Source of the DNA: JBHIFB01 sp046760905
Lineage (GTDB): Bacteria > Gemmatimonadota > CAZMKB01
DNA: 17,668 nt
Assembly (NCBI GenBank): GCA_046760905.1
Contig: JBHIFB010000058.1
Span: 1 to 17,668 of the forward strand
Direction: 5' to 3'
Shown here: one piece after another, positions 1 through 6,586 of the stretch
How the letters are laid out: the number at the start of each line of letters is the position of its first letter
Numbering within the stretch: the first letter of the stretch is position 1
The notes under the pieces: generated by a model
What the model was told of the DNA's origin: nothing
The model's input: the letters and a program-made list of their open reading frames with translations, nothing else
The model's database searches: none
Position numbers and translations under genes: made by a program

Positions 1-66
1 CGATCATCCATCTAGGTTACTGATGGCTGATTAACATGGGATTGCACAATATTAACCAAAAACTCC

Positions 67-1236
67 CTATTTTTCTGACTTTTCCAGTCGATGGCTTATC
101 ACCTGTGTATACTCTCTAAGCAGCCTTATTATGACGCGTCTTTCATCGAATTCCCTGAGGACCTTCTTCCTGCCGGATTTCCCCATTTTTTCTCTCATAA
201 TACCGTCTTTTAGCAAATCTATCATAATTCTCGAGAATAAATTATAATCATGAGGGCTCACCAAGATACCGTTTCGGTAATTGTCCACCACCTCTCTGTT
301 ACCTTTAACATCGGTCGTGACGACCGCTTTCTCGTTAATCATCGCCTCTAGCAGTATACGAGGGATTCCTTCACGGTATGAGGGAAGAACGATTAAGTCG
401 CACGCTGTGATCAGTTGCTTCGCATCGTCTCTGAAACCTAGGAATCTGACATTTCGATCGATCTTCAGTTTTTGAGTCAGGGAGCGCAACCTTCCCTCAA
501 GAGGTCCCTCACCGGCTATCAGGCATACAGTGTTCGGCAATTTCTTCACAACTGCAGGGAATGCTCTCAGGAAGAACTCATGTCTCTTTATCGCCTCGAG
601 TCTGGCAAAGAAGCCTATGACGCGTGAGCTTCTATCCAGCTGGAGTTCTTCCCTGAAGTTTCTCATCTTTCCCATTCTACCCTCGTTCATAATGTGCTGA
701 ATGTTAACCCCATTTCCGATGTACCTTGCCTTCGAGGGACTTATCAAGCGGGACCTCTTCACTTCCTGGAAATCCTCCCTGTTCTGGAAGAAGACCCTGT
801 ATGAGATCATTCCACATACCCATTCCGACAGCTTCGCCAAGTGATAGCTATACCAGTTCTGACCTTCGTAAAATGAGAATCCGTGGATTGTGTGGAGAAT
901 TACAGGAACACCGGCTAACCACGCACTCAATCGCCCGACAAAACCCCCTTTACCTGTGTGAGTGTGGACGATTTGGAAGCCATTCTTTTTTATGAATCTG
1001 GTGAGCCTTATAATAGAGAGAACATCATGGAATATGTTGATTTTTCTGCTTATCGGGAGATATGTCACTATGAATCCCCTTTCCTCAAGAAGTTTCTTGT
1101 ATCTCCCGGGGGGAGACAACAATTGTACCTCCAACCCTTTTGTTTTTAGTGCGGTTAGCTTCTCGAGAAGAAGATAATAGAAGAAGAAATCCGTATTCGC
1201 GATGTGAAGGACTTTTATCCTACCGGATTCTTTCAT
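67..1236 (-). CDS. GT4-family glycosyltransferase
   Basis: This is a 389-residue GT-B fold glycosyltransferase of family GT4, probably cytoplasmic and using a nucleotide-sugar to extend a surface polysaccharide or lipid-linked glycan. The N-terminal acceptor domain opens with a beta strand, IKVLHIAN (residues 7-14), and carries HTHTGKGG at 91-98. GNGV at 174-177 marks the inter-domain region. The C-terminal donor domain has GFFARLEAIKRHE (208-220), AGEGPL (241-246) and the family E-x7-E signature (E289 and E297, in REGIPRILLEA). Length is normal for the family. The ATG is preceded by GGAGAT about 8 nt upstream. The donor sugar cannot be told. The neighbouring UDP-GlcNAc 2-epimerase, encoded divergently, fits a polysaccharide locus reaching beyond the left edge, separate from the central cluster. 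Confidence 0.9.
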   Translation of the reverse strand: MKESGRIKVLHIANTDFFFYYLLLEKLTALKTKGLEVQLLSPPGRYKKLLEERGFIVTYLPISRKINIFHDVLSIIRLTRFIKKNGFQIVHTHTGKGGFVGRLSAWLAGVPVILHTIHGFSFYEGQNWYSYHLAKLSEWVCGMISYRVFFQNREDFQEVKRSRLISPSKARYIGNGVNIQHIMNEGRMGKMRNFREELQLDRSSRVIGFFARLEAIKRHEFFLRAFPAVVKKLPNTVCLIAGEGPLEGRLRSLTQKLKIDRNVRFLGFRDDAKQLITACDLIVLPSYREGIPRILLEAMINEKAVVTTDVKGNREVVDNYRNGILVSPHDYNLFSRIMIDLLKDGIMREKMGKSGRKKVLREFDERRVIIRLLREYTQVISHRLEKSEK

Positions 1237-1486
1237 GAAGATTCATCTCCAGATGCCAGATTGATAAGTCACGTTCTGAGAATAGATATCTTCTGCTTTG
1301 GTTGTTGTCAAGAACGGGGAGATGGAACTCGCGGGCACTATCTTATCCAGATCTCGATTGCATTGACATTTTATTTGGCCACGGCTATTATACCTCGGAA
1401 GAATTCGAATATACCACCGTATACGTTCTATTCTGGAATACATTTTCCAAAGCTCCGAGAGTTGAGGAGACACCTATTCAGCATCC

Positions 1487-2578
1487 ATGAGTGAGATAGC
1501 AGTAGTCGTTGGAACCCGCCCTGAGATCATCAAGATGTCCCCCGTCATTCGCAGCTGTGATCGGCACGGGGTGGACTATTTCATTCTCCACACCGGCCAG
1601 CACTACTCATTTGATCTGGACGAGGTCTTTTTCCGGGAACTGGGGCTCCCTGAACCGAGATACGACCTCAAGGTGGGTTCCGGCAGCGACATCGCCCAGG
1701 TTGCCAGGATCCTATACCGAATCGAAAAAATTCTCATTGAGGAGAAACCGGAAGTTGTCCTTGTGGAAGGTGACACGAATACAGTCCTTGCCGCCGGCCT
1801 GGCTTCGTCAAGGCTCGGGATAAGAGCCGGCCATGTGGAAGCCGGCTTGAGATCGGGGGACAGGTCGATGCCCGAGGAGATAAACCGTACCCTCACCGAC
1901 CACCTCTCGGATTACCTGTTCGCCCCGACGCAGCTGGCTCGGGAGAATCTGCTTCGGGAAGGGATCCCCGGAGAAAAGATATTCGTCACAGGCAATACAA
2001 TCGTGGATGCCGTCAATGAATACTCACCTCTTGCCCTAACCAGAGACAAGTTGCTGGAAGAACTCGACCTCGAGTCGGAAGGCTTTCTGCTTTTAACCCT
2101 CCACCGGCAGGAGAACGTTGACGACGCTGTGCGCCTTAGGGAGATATTCCACGGACTGAGTCTCGTCTATGAAGAGCTGGGGCTCCCGATACTTTTTCCC
2201 GTTCATCCCAGGACACGTAAGAACATGCGCCGGTTCCGGCCTGGGACCATCACCGGTCTGAGGCTCATCCAGCCGGTCGGCTTCATCGACTTCCTCCTTC
2301 TGGAGGAAAAATCCAGACTGATCCTGACGGACTCCGGTGGAATCCAGGAGGAAGCATGCATCCTCGGCACACCCTGTGTGACCCTGAGGGAAAGCACGGA
2401 AAGACCGGAAAGCCTCGAGGTGGGAGCTAATGTTCTGGCAGGCTGGAAAGCACCTAGCGTCCTGGCCGCTGTCAAGGAAGGGTTGGAGCGCAAAGGGATA
2501 TGGAATAACCCGTTCGGCGATGGCAGAGCAGGGGAAAGGATAATTCAAATACTGAAAGAGGCCAATCAGTCACGATGA
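1487..2578 (+). CDS. wecB: UDP-N-acetylglucosamine 2-epimerase, non-hydrolysing
   Basis: This cytoplasmic enzyme interconverts UDP-GlcNAc and UDP-ManNAc, supplying ManNAc units for surface polysaccharides. The 363-residue length is typical. Landmarks in order are VVVGTRPEIIKMSPV near the N-terminus, HTGQHYS (35-41), EGDTNT (94-99), GHVEAGLRSGD (115-125), MPEEINR (128-134), LHRQENV (205-211), HPRTRKN (240-246) and TDSGGIQEEA (281-290). The residues matching the E. coli WecB catalytic set are present: D96, E118, E131 and H206. The ATG lacks a well-placed ribosome site; a GAGGAG lies about 17 nt upstream. It converges on the gamma-like peptide genes, with only 41 nt between stop codons. Confidence 0.95.
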   Translation: MSEIAVVVGTRPEIIKMSPVIRSCDRHGVDYFILHTGQHYSFDLDEVFFRELGLPEPRYDLKVGSGSDIAQVARILYRIEKILIEEKPEVVLVEGDTNTVLAAGLASSRLGIRAGHVEAGLRSGDRSMPEEINRTLTDHLSDYLFAPTQLARENLLREGIPGEKIFVTGNTIVDAVNEYSPLALTRDKLLEELDLESEGFLLLTLHRQENVDDAVRLREIFHGLSLVYEELGLPILFPVHPRTRKNMRRFRPGTITGLRLIQPVGFIDFLLLEEKSRLILTDSGGIQEEACILGTPCVTLRESTERPESLEVGANVLAGWKAPSVLAAVKEGLERKGIWNNPFGDGRAGERIIQILKEANQSR

Positions 2579-2589
2579 AGTGATTATGA

Positions 2590-2628
2590 CCGGATTATTT
2601 CTCTTATATGTAATTGCCTCTAATCCGG
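2590..2628. terminator. Inverted repeat between convergent genes, possible terminator
   Basis: Perfect 8-bp arms CCGGATTA (2590-2597) and TAATCCGG (2621-2628) enclose 23 nt. The right arm contains the stop codon and last codons of the gamma-like peptide gene. It sits between convergent genes where a bidirectional terminator is expected, but neither strand has a clear T-run after the stem and the loop is long, so function is uncertain. Confidence 0.35.
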
Positions 2629-2916
2629 AAAAACGCAGAAGCAGGTCCAGTCCATCTGGAGATTGTTGCAACAGTCAAGCCATCCGGGTGCCCAGGTGAC
2701 CCCGGGTACAGAGCCTGCCCACCAGCAGGTCGCGGCATGACAGGCAGGCAAGTCGCTTATCCAGGGACATGGATCCACGTTGCCGCACACACCGGTCTCC
2801 CAGCCAGGCATGAAGGTCGTTCCGCAGTTCGAACAGTACATCCCGAATATGTCTTTTTCGACACTGTATTTCTCAATCCTTTTTGATTTCATATTCAGGG
2901 GCTTTAGGTGCATCAA
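2620..2916 (-). CDS. qhpC: QHNDH gamma-subunit-like Cys-rich precursor peptide, copy 1
   Basis: This 98-residue peptide has no signal peptide and ten cysteines (28, 31, 44, 50, 59, 64, 82, 83, 92, 94). It aligns without gaps to the upstream copy: 66 of 98 identical overall, but only 11 of 24 in the presumed leader against 55 of 74 from G25 on. Recalled QHNDH gamma sequences share C-x4-F-x-PGWE, then C...D...C, CWW, a late DW and VFP. By that alignment C31-E40 and C50-D55 are expected thioether pairs and C59 with W66 (or W65) the CTQ pair, with D55 also the catalytic base. The partner Asp of the third thioether is replaced by G72. The start is TTG at 2916, matching the TTG of copy 2; an ATG follows as codon 2, and GAGG lies 6 nt before the TTG. 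A TATAAT-like hexamer in the 126-nt gap upstream could be a weak internal promoter. Confidence 0.85.
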   Translation of the reverse strand: MMHLKPLNMKSKRIEKYSVEKDIFGMYCSNCGTTFMPGWETGVCGNVDPCPWISDLPACHAATCWWAGSVPGVTWAPGWLDCCNNLQMDWTCFCVFPD

Positions 2917-3042
2917 ACTGGATCCTCGCAGGATTTATGCCGTAGCCACCACCCAAACGTATCTGTCTAATGACAACTCGATTACAAAACGTCCATCACT
3001 TCTACTTGATTCTGTAATTATATCCCGCTTCCGCGTTGTTTA

Positions 3043-3339
3043 TTAATAAGGTACGACGCAGAGGCAGGACCAATCCTCTGTGATATTGTTGCAGCAGTCC
3101 ATCCAGCCAGGCCACCAGTTAACCCCCGGGACTGACCCCGCCCACCAGCATGAGGCGTAGTGACATGCGCCCACATCACTGATCCATGGGCATGGATCAA
3201 TGTTCCCGCAGTAACCTATTTCCCAACCGGGATTGAATCGAGTACCGCAGTTCGAGCAGTACATACCAAAAACATCGCCCTGTGAAGCAGGTTGCTCGAT
3301 CTTTCTGGCTCTTCTGTTGAGTGGCTTGAGGTGTTTCAA
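3043..3339 (-). CDS. qhpC: QHNDH gamma-subunit-like Cys-rich precursor peptide, copy 2
   Basis: This is the second 98-residue gamma-like precursor. The open frame extends to 3408, but a strong ribosome site (AAAGGAGGT, 3346-3354) sits 6 nt before a TTG at 3339, and that start makes it exactly as long as copy 1. The leader is roughly residues 1-24, with HLKPLN at 3-8 and IE at 14-15 conserved. The core starts near GMYCSNCGT (25-33), by analogy with the six residues before the first bridging Cys in Paracoccus QHNDH. PGWE (37-40), CPWISD (50-55), CWWAGSVPG (64-72), DCCNN (81-85) and DW (89-90) are shared with copy 1, and all ten cysteines are kept. The peptide presumably stays cytoplasmic until cross-linked. 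It lies 46 nt downstream of the lipoprotein propeller gene. Confidence 0.86.
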   Translation of the reverse strand: MKHLKPLNRRARKIEQPASQGDVFGMYCSNCGTRFNPGWEIGYCGNIDPCPWISDVGACHYASCWWAGSVPGVNWWPGWMDCCNNITEDWSCLCVVPY

Positions 3340-3345
3340 GTTAAG

Positions 3346-3354
3346 ACCTCCTTT
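3346..3354 (-). promoter_or_regulatory. Strong ribosome-binding site that sets a TTG start
   Basis: AAAGGAGGT lies 6 nt upstream of TTG at 3339 and decides the start of gamma-like copy 2 over the longer frame that begins at 3408. Confidence 0.8.
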
Positions 3355-3385
3355 GGAAACGACTATTTCATATCTCAAACGTCGA

Positions 3386-4390
3386 TCACAAGCTTCTCTC
3401 GACCGCAATCACATTCAGCGGCGTAGGAAATTTCCATTCGTGTTCCACCTTACCAGATGTGTCGACACAGGTGATATACCCTTCTTCCTGCCCGGTAGCG
3501 GCGGTGAGGTACACGGTATTCCCATCCTTGCTCAACGCAATCCATCGATGCTCGATATCGAACCGGGTTCTCGAAATTTCCTCGCCGCTCGAGTCGAGTA
3601 TGATGAGTTCTGTAATTCCATTGGCGAATATCCTCGATCCATCGGCGGACAGCACCATGCCCTGTACCTTCGCACTACTTTCCAGGCATTTCCTCGTCTT
3701 ATCCTCGGTCTTGAACGAGTAGTTCCATATGCAGGTCGAATCGTTTTCGCCCTGTTCGAGGACGAACATCGAAGAACCGTCACCGGAGAAAGCAATATGA
3801 CGCAAAAGAACCATTCTTCCTTCCCACTTACCGCCCTTCCCGAACCATAGCCGTTCTGGTTTTCGAAATTCGTCCGATGAAACTCTGAAAACCGCTCTCC
3901 CGGCCATCTGAGTAATGTAGATGTGGTTTCCGGACGGGCTTAGAAAAGTATCGTATATCCACGGTTCAAGCAGAACGCTCCCCAGCTCTTTGTAGTCGCT
4001 GCCCGAGAGTTTGAGAATTTTATGAGGCCCCTGTGATTCGTTCGGGTCATCTCCCGGGTGGTGAAGGACGTAAGTGAGATCCCTTTTTGCGTCATACTCG
4101 ACTGAATCGAGTATACCGAGAGGAATGGTCCGGCTCAACTCCATCCTGTCCGTGTCGACGATGAGAAGTCCATTGGCAGTGGCCGCCATCAGCCTCCCAT
4201 CCTCGGCAGGTTCGAGATCGTTTATCCTCGTGCCGACCGGAATCTTGGCGATTATCTCGCCTGCTGAAACATCTATTGCGAAGATGTCGTTCCAGCCCGC
4301 ATAGACAATAGGTCCAGACCTGCTGCCTGAGCAGCCCGAAATGACCACCAGTATCAGGAACAGCTCACATAAAATCTTCGTCTCTCGCAT
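3386..4390 (-). CDS. Lipoprotein beta-propeller, QHNDH beta-subunit-like
   Basis: About 334 residues. A short charged N-terminus and hydrophobic stretch end in a lipobox, VISGC (C20, followed by Ser-Gly), so this is a predicted lipoprotein. The rest is a series of YVTN/NHL-like beta-propeller blades, each with a hydrophobic strand, a D-G or N-G turn and 'I-D-T-D/I-L-D-S' strands, for example LEPAEDGRLMAATANGLLIV and GMVLSADGSRIFANGITELI. The QHNDH beta subunit is a seven-bladed propeller of about 340 residues that packs on gamma and helps form the active site; the length and the adjacent gamma-like genes fit that role. Start: ATG at 4390 is 18 nt after the previous stop, with GAGG 12 nt upstream. 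A GTG at 4399 would be too close to that GAGG. The specific beta-subunit assignment rests on context. Confidence 0.75.
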   Translation of the reverse strand: MRETKILCELFLILVVISGCSGSRSGPIVYAGWNDIFAIDVSAGEIIAKIPVGTRINDLEPAEDGRLMAATANGLLIVDTDRMELSRTIPLGILDSVEYDAKRDLTYVLHHPGDDPNESQGPHKILKLSGSDYKELGSVLLEPWIYDTFLSPSGNHIYITQMAGRAVFRVSSDEFRKPERLWFGKGGKWEGRMVLLRHIAFSGDGSSMFVLEQGENDSTCIWNYSFKTEDKTRKCLESSAKVQGMVLSADGSRIFANGITELIILDSSGEEISRTRFDIEHRWIALSKDGNTVYLTAATGQEEGYITCVDTSGKVEHEWKFPTPLNVIAVERSL

Positions 4391-4408
4391 AGAGCCCACG
4401 CACCTCGA

Positions 4409-5431
4409 TTACCGGGATGCCGCTACCGCGTAAGGAGAGGCATCGGGCAAAACGACCCTCTCGATGGGTTCGAGCGTGACGGCATCGAATATTGCCAGGC
4501 TTCCGCCGGTGTCGTATATCGGATTCGACATGTACAGTTTCTTGCCGGTTGCGTCGATCGCGATCTCCTGATAGGGTACATCCAGAGGTTTCCAGGCCAA
4601 TTCGGCCTCCATCCCGAGATCGATGACCGACAGCCTCCTGACCGCATTCAGGTATAGCTTTTTCCCATCCGGTGAGAGCACTCCTCCCCTCCACTTCGCT
4701 TCATGATCAAGTGCCAGTCTTCTGACATTGTTCGTGGAAGTATCCAGGATCAACAAACCAGCGTCATTCCCACCCTGGGGAATGTAGATCTTTTCTCCTT
4801 TCCTGTCCCTGATCATCCTCCACAGAAATCCCTGCACCTGTTCTTTATAATCGAAACCGAAATCTCCGAGATGGATGGTCTCGATTTCCGCCCCTGAGGT
4901 GAATTGAATGACTAAGAGCTCGCTTTCGATGATGTCCAGGCAATACAGCCTGTCTCTCTCGGGTACGTAAACTATGTCGAACACAATGCGGTCGAGTTCG
5001 ATGGTGCGCTCGAGTGCATTGTTACTTGCGTCATGGAGCATCACCCTCGATGGCATCGGTTCCACCGTTCCGTCAGGATGCACGGTTCGATCGTTGCTGA
5101 GGACTAGGATCCTGTCTCCCTGTGGATCGATCTTCACGACGAAGCCCGGCTTGTCAGTTAGAAGTCCTTCGATCTTCCTCTCCTTGATGTTCATTATGTT
5201 CACACCGTTCGATGCTCCGAGATAGGCATATTTACCGTCCTCGGAGATGGTAATGTTGTAGATCCACTTCCCGATGGGGATTGATCCTATGACCTTGGCC
5301 TCCGCATCATCTATGATGTAGAGAGTGGAACTCGCACAGTACACCTCACTGGCTCGAACCTGTGTGAAGCAAACGAGAACCGCCGCGATGACAGCGGTAA
5401 TGAGCGGGGCTTTTGACATTGTTATTTTCAC
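4409..5431 (-). CDS. Exported beta-propeller, QHNDH beta-subunit-like
   Basis: 340 residues. A Sec signal peptide (positive MKITMSK, hydrophobic core to about residue 23, probable cleavage after VRA at about 27) precedes a YVTN-type propeller with repeated blades such as SIPIGKWIYNITISEDGKYA, IDPQGDRILVLSND and LSPDGKKLYLN. It is similar in length and layout to the downstream lipoprotein propeller but is not lipidated; C32 and a later LYCLD cysteine could pair. The frame is open to 5542, but GGAGGT (5438-5443) lies 6 nt before a GTG at 5431, and the longer start would overlap the preceding gene by 74 nt and bury the signal peptide. In QHNDH the propeller subunit holds the quinone-bearing gamma subunit. 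Two propellers beside two gamma-like peptides may mean two enzyme forms. Confidence 0.78.
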   Translation of the reverse strand: MKITMSKAPLITAVIAAVLVCFTQVRASEVYCASSTLYIIDDAEAKVIGSIPIGKWIYNITISEDGKYAYLGASNGVNIMNIKERKIEGLLTDKPGFVVKIDPQGDRILVLSNDRTVHPDGTVEPMPSRVMLHDASNNALERTIELDRIVFDIVYVPERDRLYCLDIIESELLVIQFTSGAEIETIHLGDFGFDYKEQVQGFLWRMIRDRKGEKIYIPQGGNDAGLLILDTSTNNVRRLALDHEAKWRGGVLSPDGKKLYLNAVRRLSVIDLGMEAELAWKPLDVPYQEIAIDATGKKLYMSNPIYDTGGSLAIFDAVTLEPIERVVLPDASPYAVAASR

Positions 5432-5468
5432 TTTGCTACCTCCATTCAAGCTTTTCCGATTTCCATCC

Positions 5469-6395
5469 TCATCTACCCAGGATGATGAGAGAATCTCCCT
5501 GTACCCAGTCGGGAGGAAGTACCGCAACTGTCGATGTATCACTCAGAGTGATGAGCCCCTCCCCGATCTTGAAAAACTCATAGCTTGCGAATACAAGGCC
5601 CTCACCACATCTGTAATCTATTGCAGACTCGAAGATCCCCAGCTCATCAATGCTTCCGAGGTACGATGGTACGTCGGTAGACCACGAAGGCATTACCTGC
5701 CCGAGGTTCACATCATCACCTCCCCCCTCCTCGGGAATCCCGTTTTCACCATTGTTCCACACATACGCTTTGTAGTATTCATAGAACTGGGGCAAGCCTG
5801 TCCCCTGCACCCTCGTGCAGCCTCCATCTATGACATTGTTCCCATCGAGAGGTTCTATCATAAGATAATCAACTAACGGGTATGACACCCTAAATCCTAC
5901 ACCAGTCGTACTCATGTCATCTATGATATCAAGGCCCCGATTGTATACACCGAGGGGGGCGAAATCGATGACGACGTTGTATTCTCCTTCGACTAGTGGT
6001 GCCTTCCAGACGAGATGGCAATTACTCTGGATTTGTGATCTGATGAATATCCGCTCGACTCCTCCGGATACATCCTCCAGCGCCTCCCCATCCTTGGGCT
6101 TTGTCCCATTCGCTGCATTGACGACGAACAGCCATGCTTCCTCGCCAACCATCCTATCCGGTTTAACGCTGACCCACACGTCATCATCCACCCTGTAATA
6201 ATCGATATGACCTGTCACAGGATAGCCGGGTTTCACCACCCCTGCCGGCCTCACGCTGGTTAACTGCTCCTCGATATCGTACAACTTCCGTGCTCTGTAA
6301 GGTTTTTCTTGAGAGAACCCCGCGACAGCGATCGAAATGAGAACGACGGACGTGAAAACCACGCAGCATCCCGTTCTCAAGTTAATAAATTTCAT
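5469..6395 (-). CDS. Exported QHNDH alpha-subunit-like protein lacking the haem domain
   Basis: 308 residues. A Sec signal peptide (hydrophobic about 10-25, cleavage near AVAG-FSQ) is followed by two beta-rich regions. Residues about 55-172 look like an Ig-like adhesin/surface domain, with W/G-rich strands, EDVSGG (107-112), WKAPLVEGEYNVVIDF (130-145) and RGLDIIDD (153-160). Residues about 173-308 resemble alpha-subunit domains III/IV of QHNDH, with NNGENG (214-219), DDVNLG-x3-PSWS (227-239) and YLGSID-x2-GIFE (245-256). The usual alpha subunit is about 490 residues and starts with a di-haem c domain; here no CxxCH exists anywhere. The ATG at 6395 has GGAGGA 5 nt upstream; the open frame to 6428 is ignored. 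It is followed by the propeller genes in the same transcription unit. Domain assignment is from remembered family features. Confidence 0.65.
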   Translation of the reverse strand: MKFINLRTGCCVVFTSVVLISIAVAGFSQEKPYRARKLYDIEEQLTSVRPAGVVKPGYPVTGHIDYYRVDDDVWVSVKPDRMVGEEAWLFVVNAANGTKPKDGEALEDVSGGVERIFIRSQIQSNCHLVWKAPLVEGEYNVVIDFAPLGVYNRGLDIIDDMSTTGVGFRVSYPLVDYLMIEPLDGNNVIDGGCTRVQGTGLPQFYEYYKAYVWNNGENGIPEEGGGDDVNLGQVMPSWSTDVPSYLGSIDELGIFESAIDYRCGEGLVFASYEFFKIGEGLITLSDTSTVAVLPPDWVQGDSLIILGR

Positions 6396-6467
6396 GCATA
6401 TCCTCCTTTTAAATCGAAGGTTCAGCATACGGCCGAGTTTCTTTATTCAGAAGCTCACCTTATTTAT

Positions 6468-6499
6468 ATGAAAATCGCCTCCCACCGGCGGATTTTCAT
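6468..6499. repeat. Strong hairpin between maturase and structural genes
   Basis: ATGAAAAT-CGCC (6468-6479) pairs with GGCG-(G)-ATTTTCAT (6487-6499): 12 pairs with one bulged G around a 7-nt loop. It lies in the 191-nt gap after the radical SAM stop codon and before the alpha-like gene. There is no U-run, so a partial terminator, RNase barrier or mRNA-stabilising element is more likely than a full terminator. Confidence 0.5.
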
Positions 6500-6586
6500 C
6501 CTGCGTTGTGCCCGCGGTTGATTTAGGGGCATGATGTTTCGTTGAAATTCAGATTGCTATTTATCACTACAACGAGTCTCTTCTCA

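Noticed and set aside
1237..1486. Small open frames on both strands between the glycosyltransferase and epimerase, one (1302-1490, +) ending in an ATGA overlap with wecB
   Set aside because: TTG start without a ribosome site and no recognisable similarity; the overlap alone is weak evidence. The 250-nt gap shows no clear motif.
2620..3339. Zinc-ribbon proteins, from the YCSNCG motif
   Set aside because: No second CxxC at a ribbon distance, and the second Cys fits the Cys-x8-Glu pair of QHNDH gamma, together with PGWE, CWW and DW.
3043..3408. Longer 121-residue version of gamma-like copy 2
   Set aside because: No ribosome site at the upstream start; AAAGGAGGT before TTG 3339 and the equal length with copy 1 support the shorter form.
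4409..5542. 377-residue version of the soluble propeller
   Set aside because: It would overlap the upstream gene and place the signal peptide internally; GGAGGT before GTG 5431 is better.
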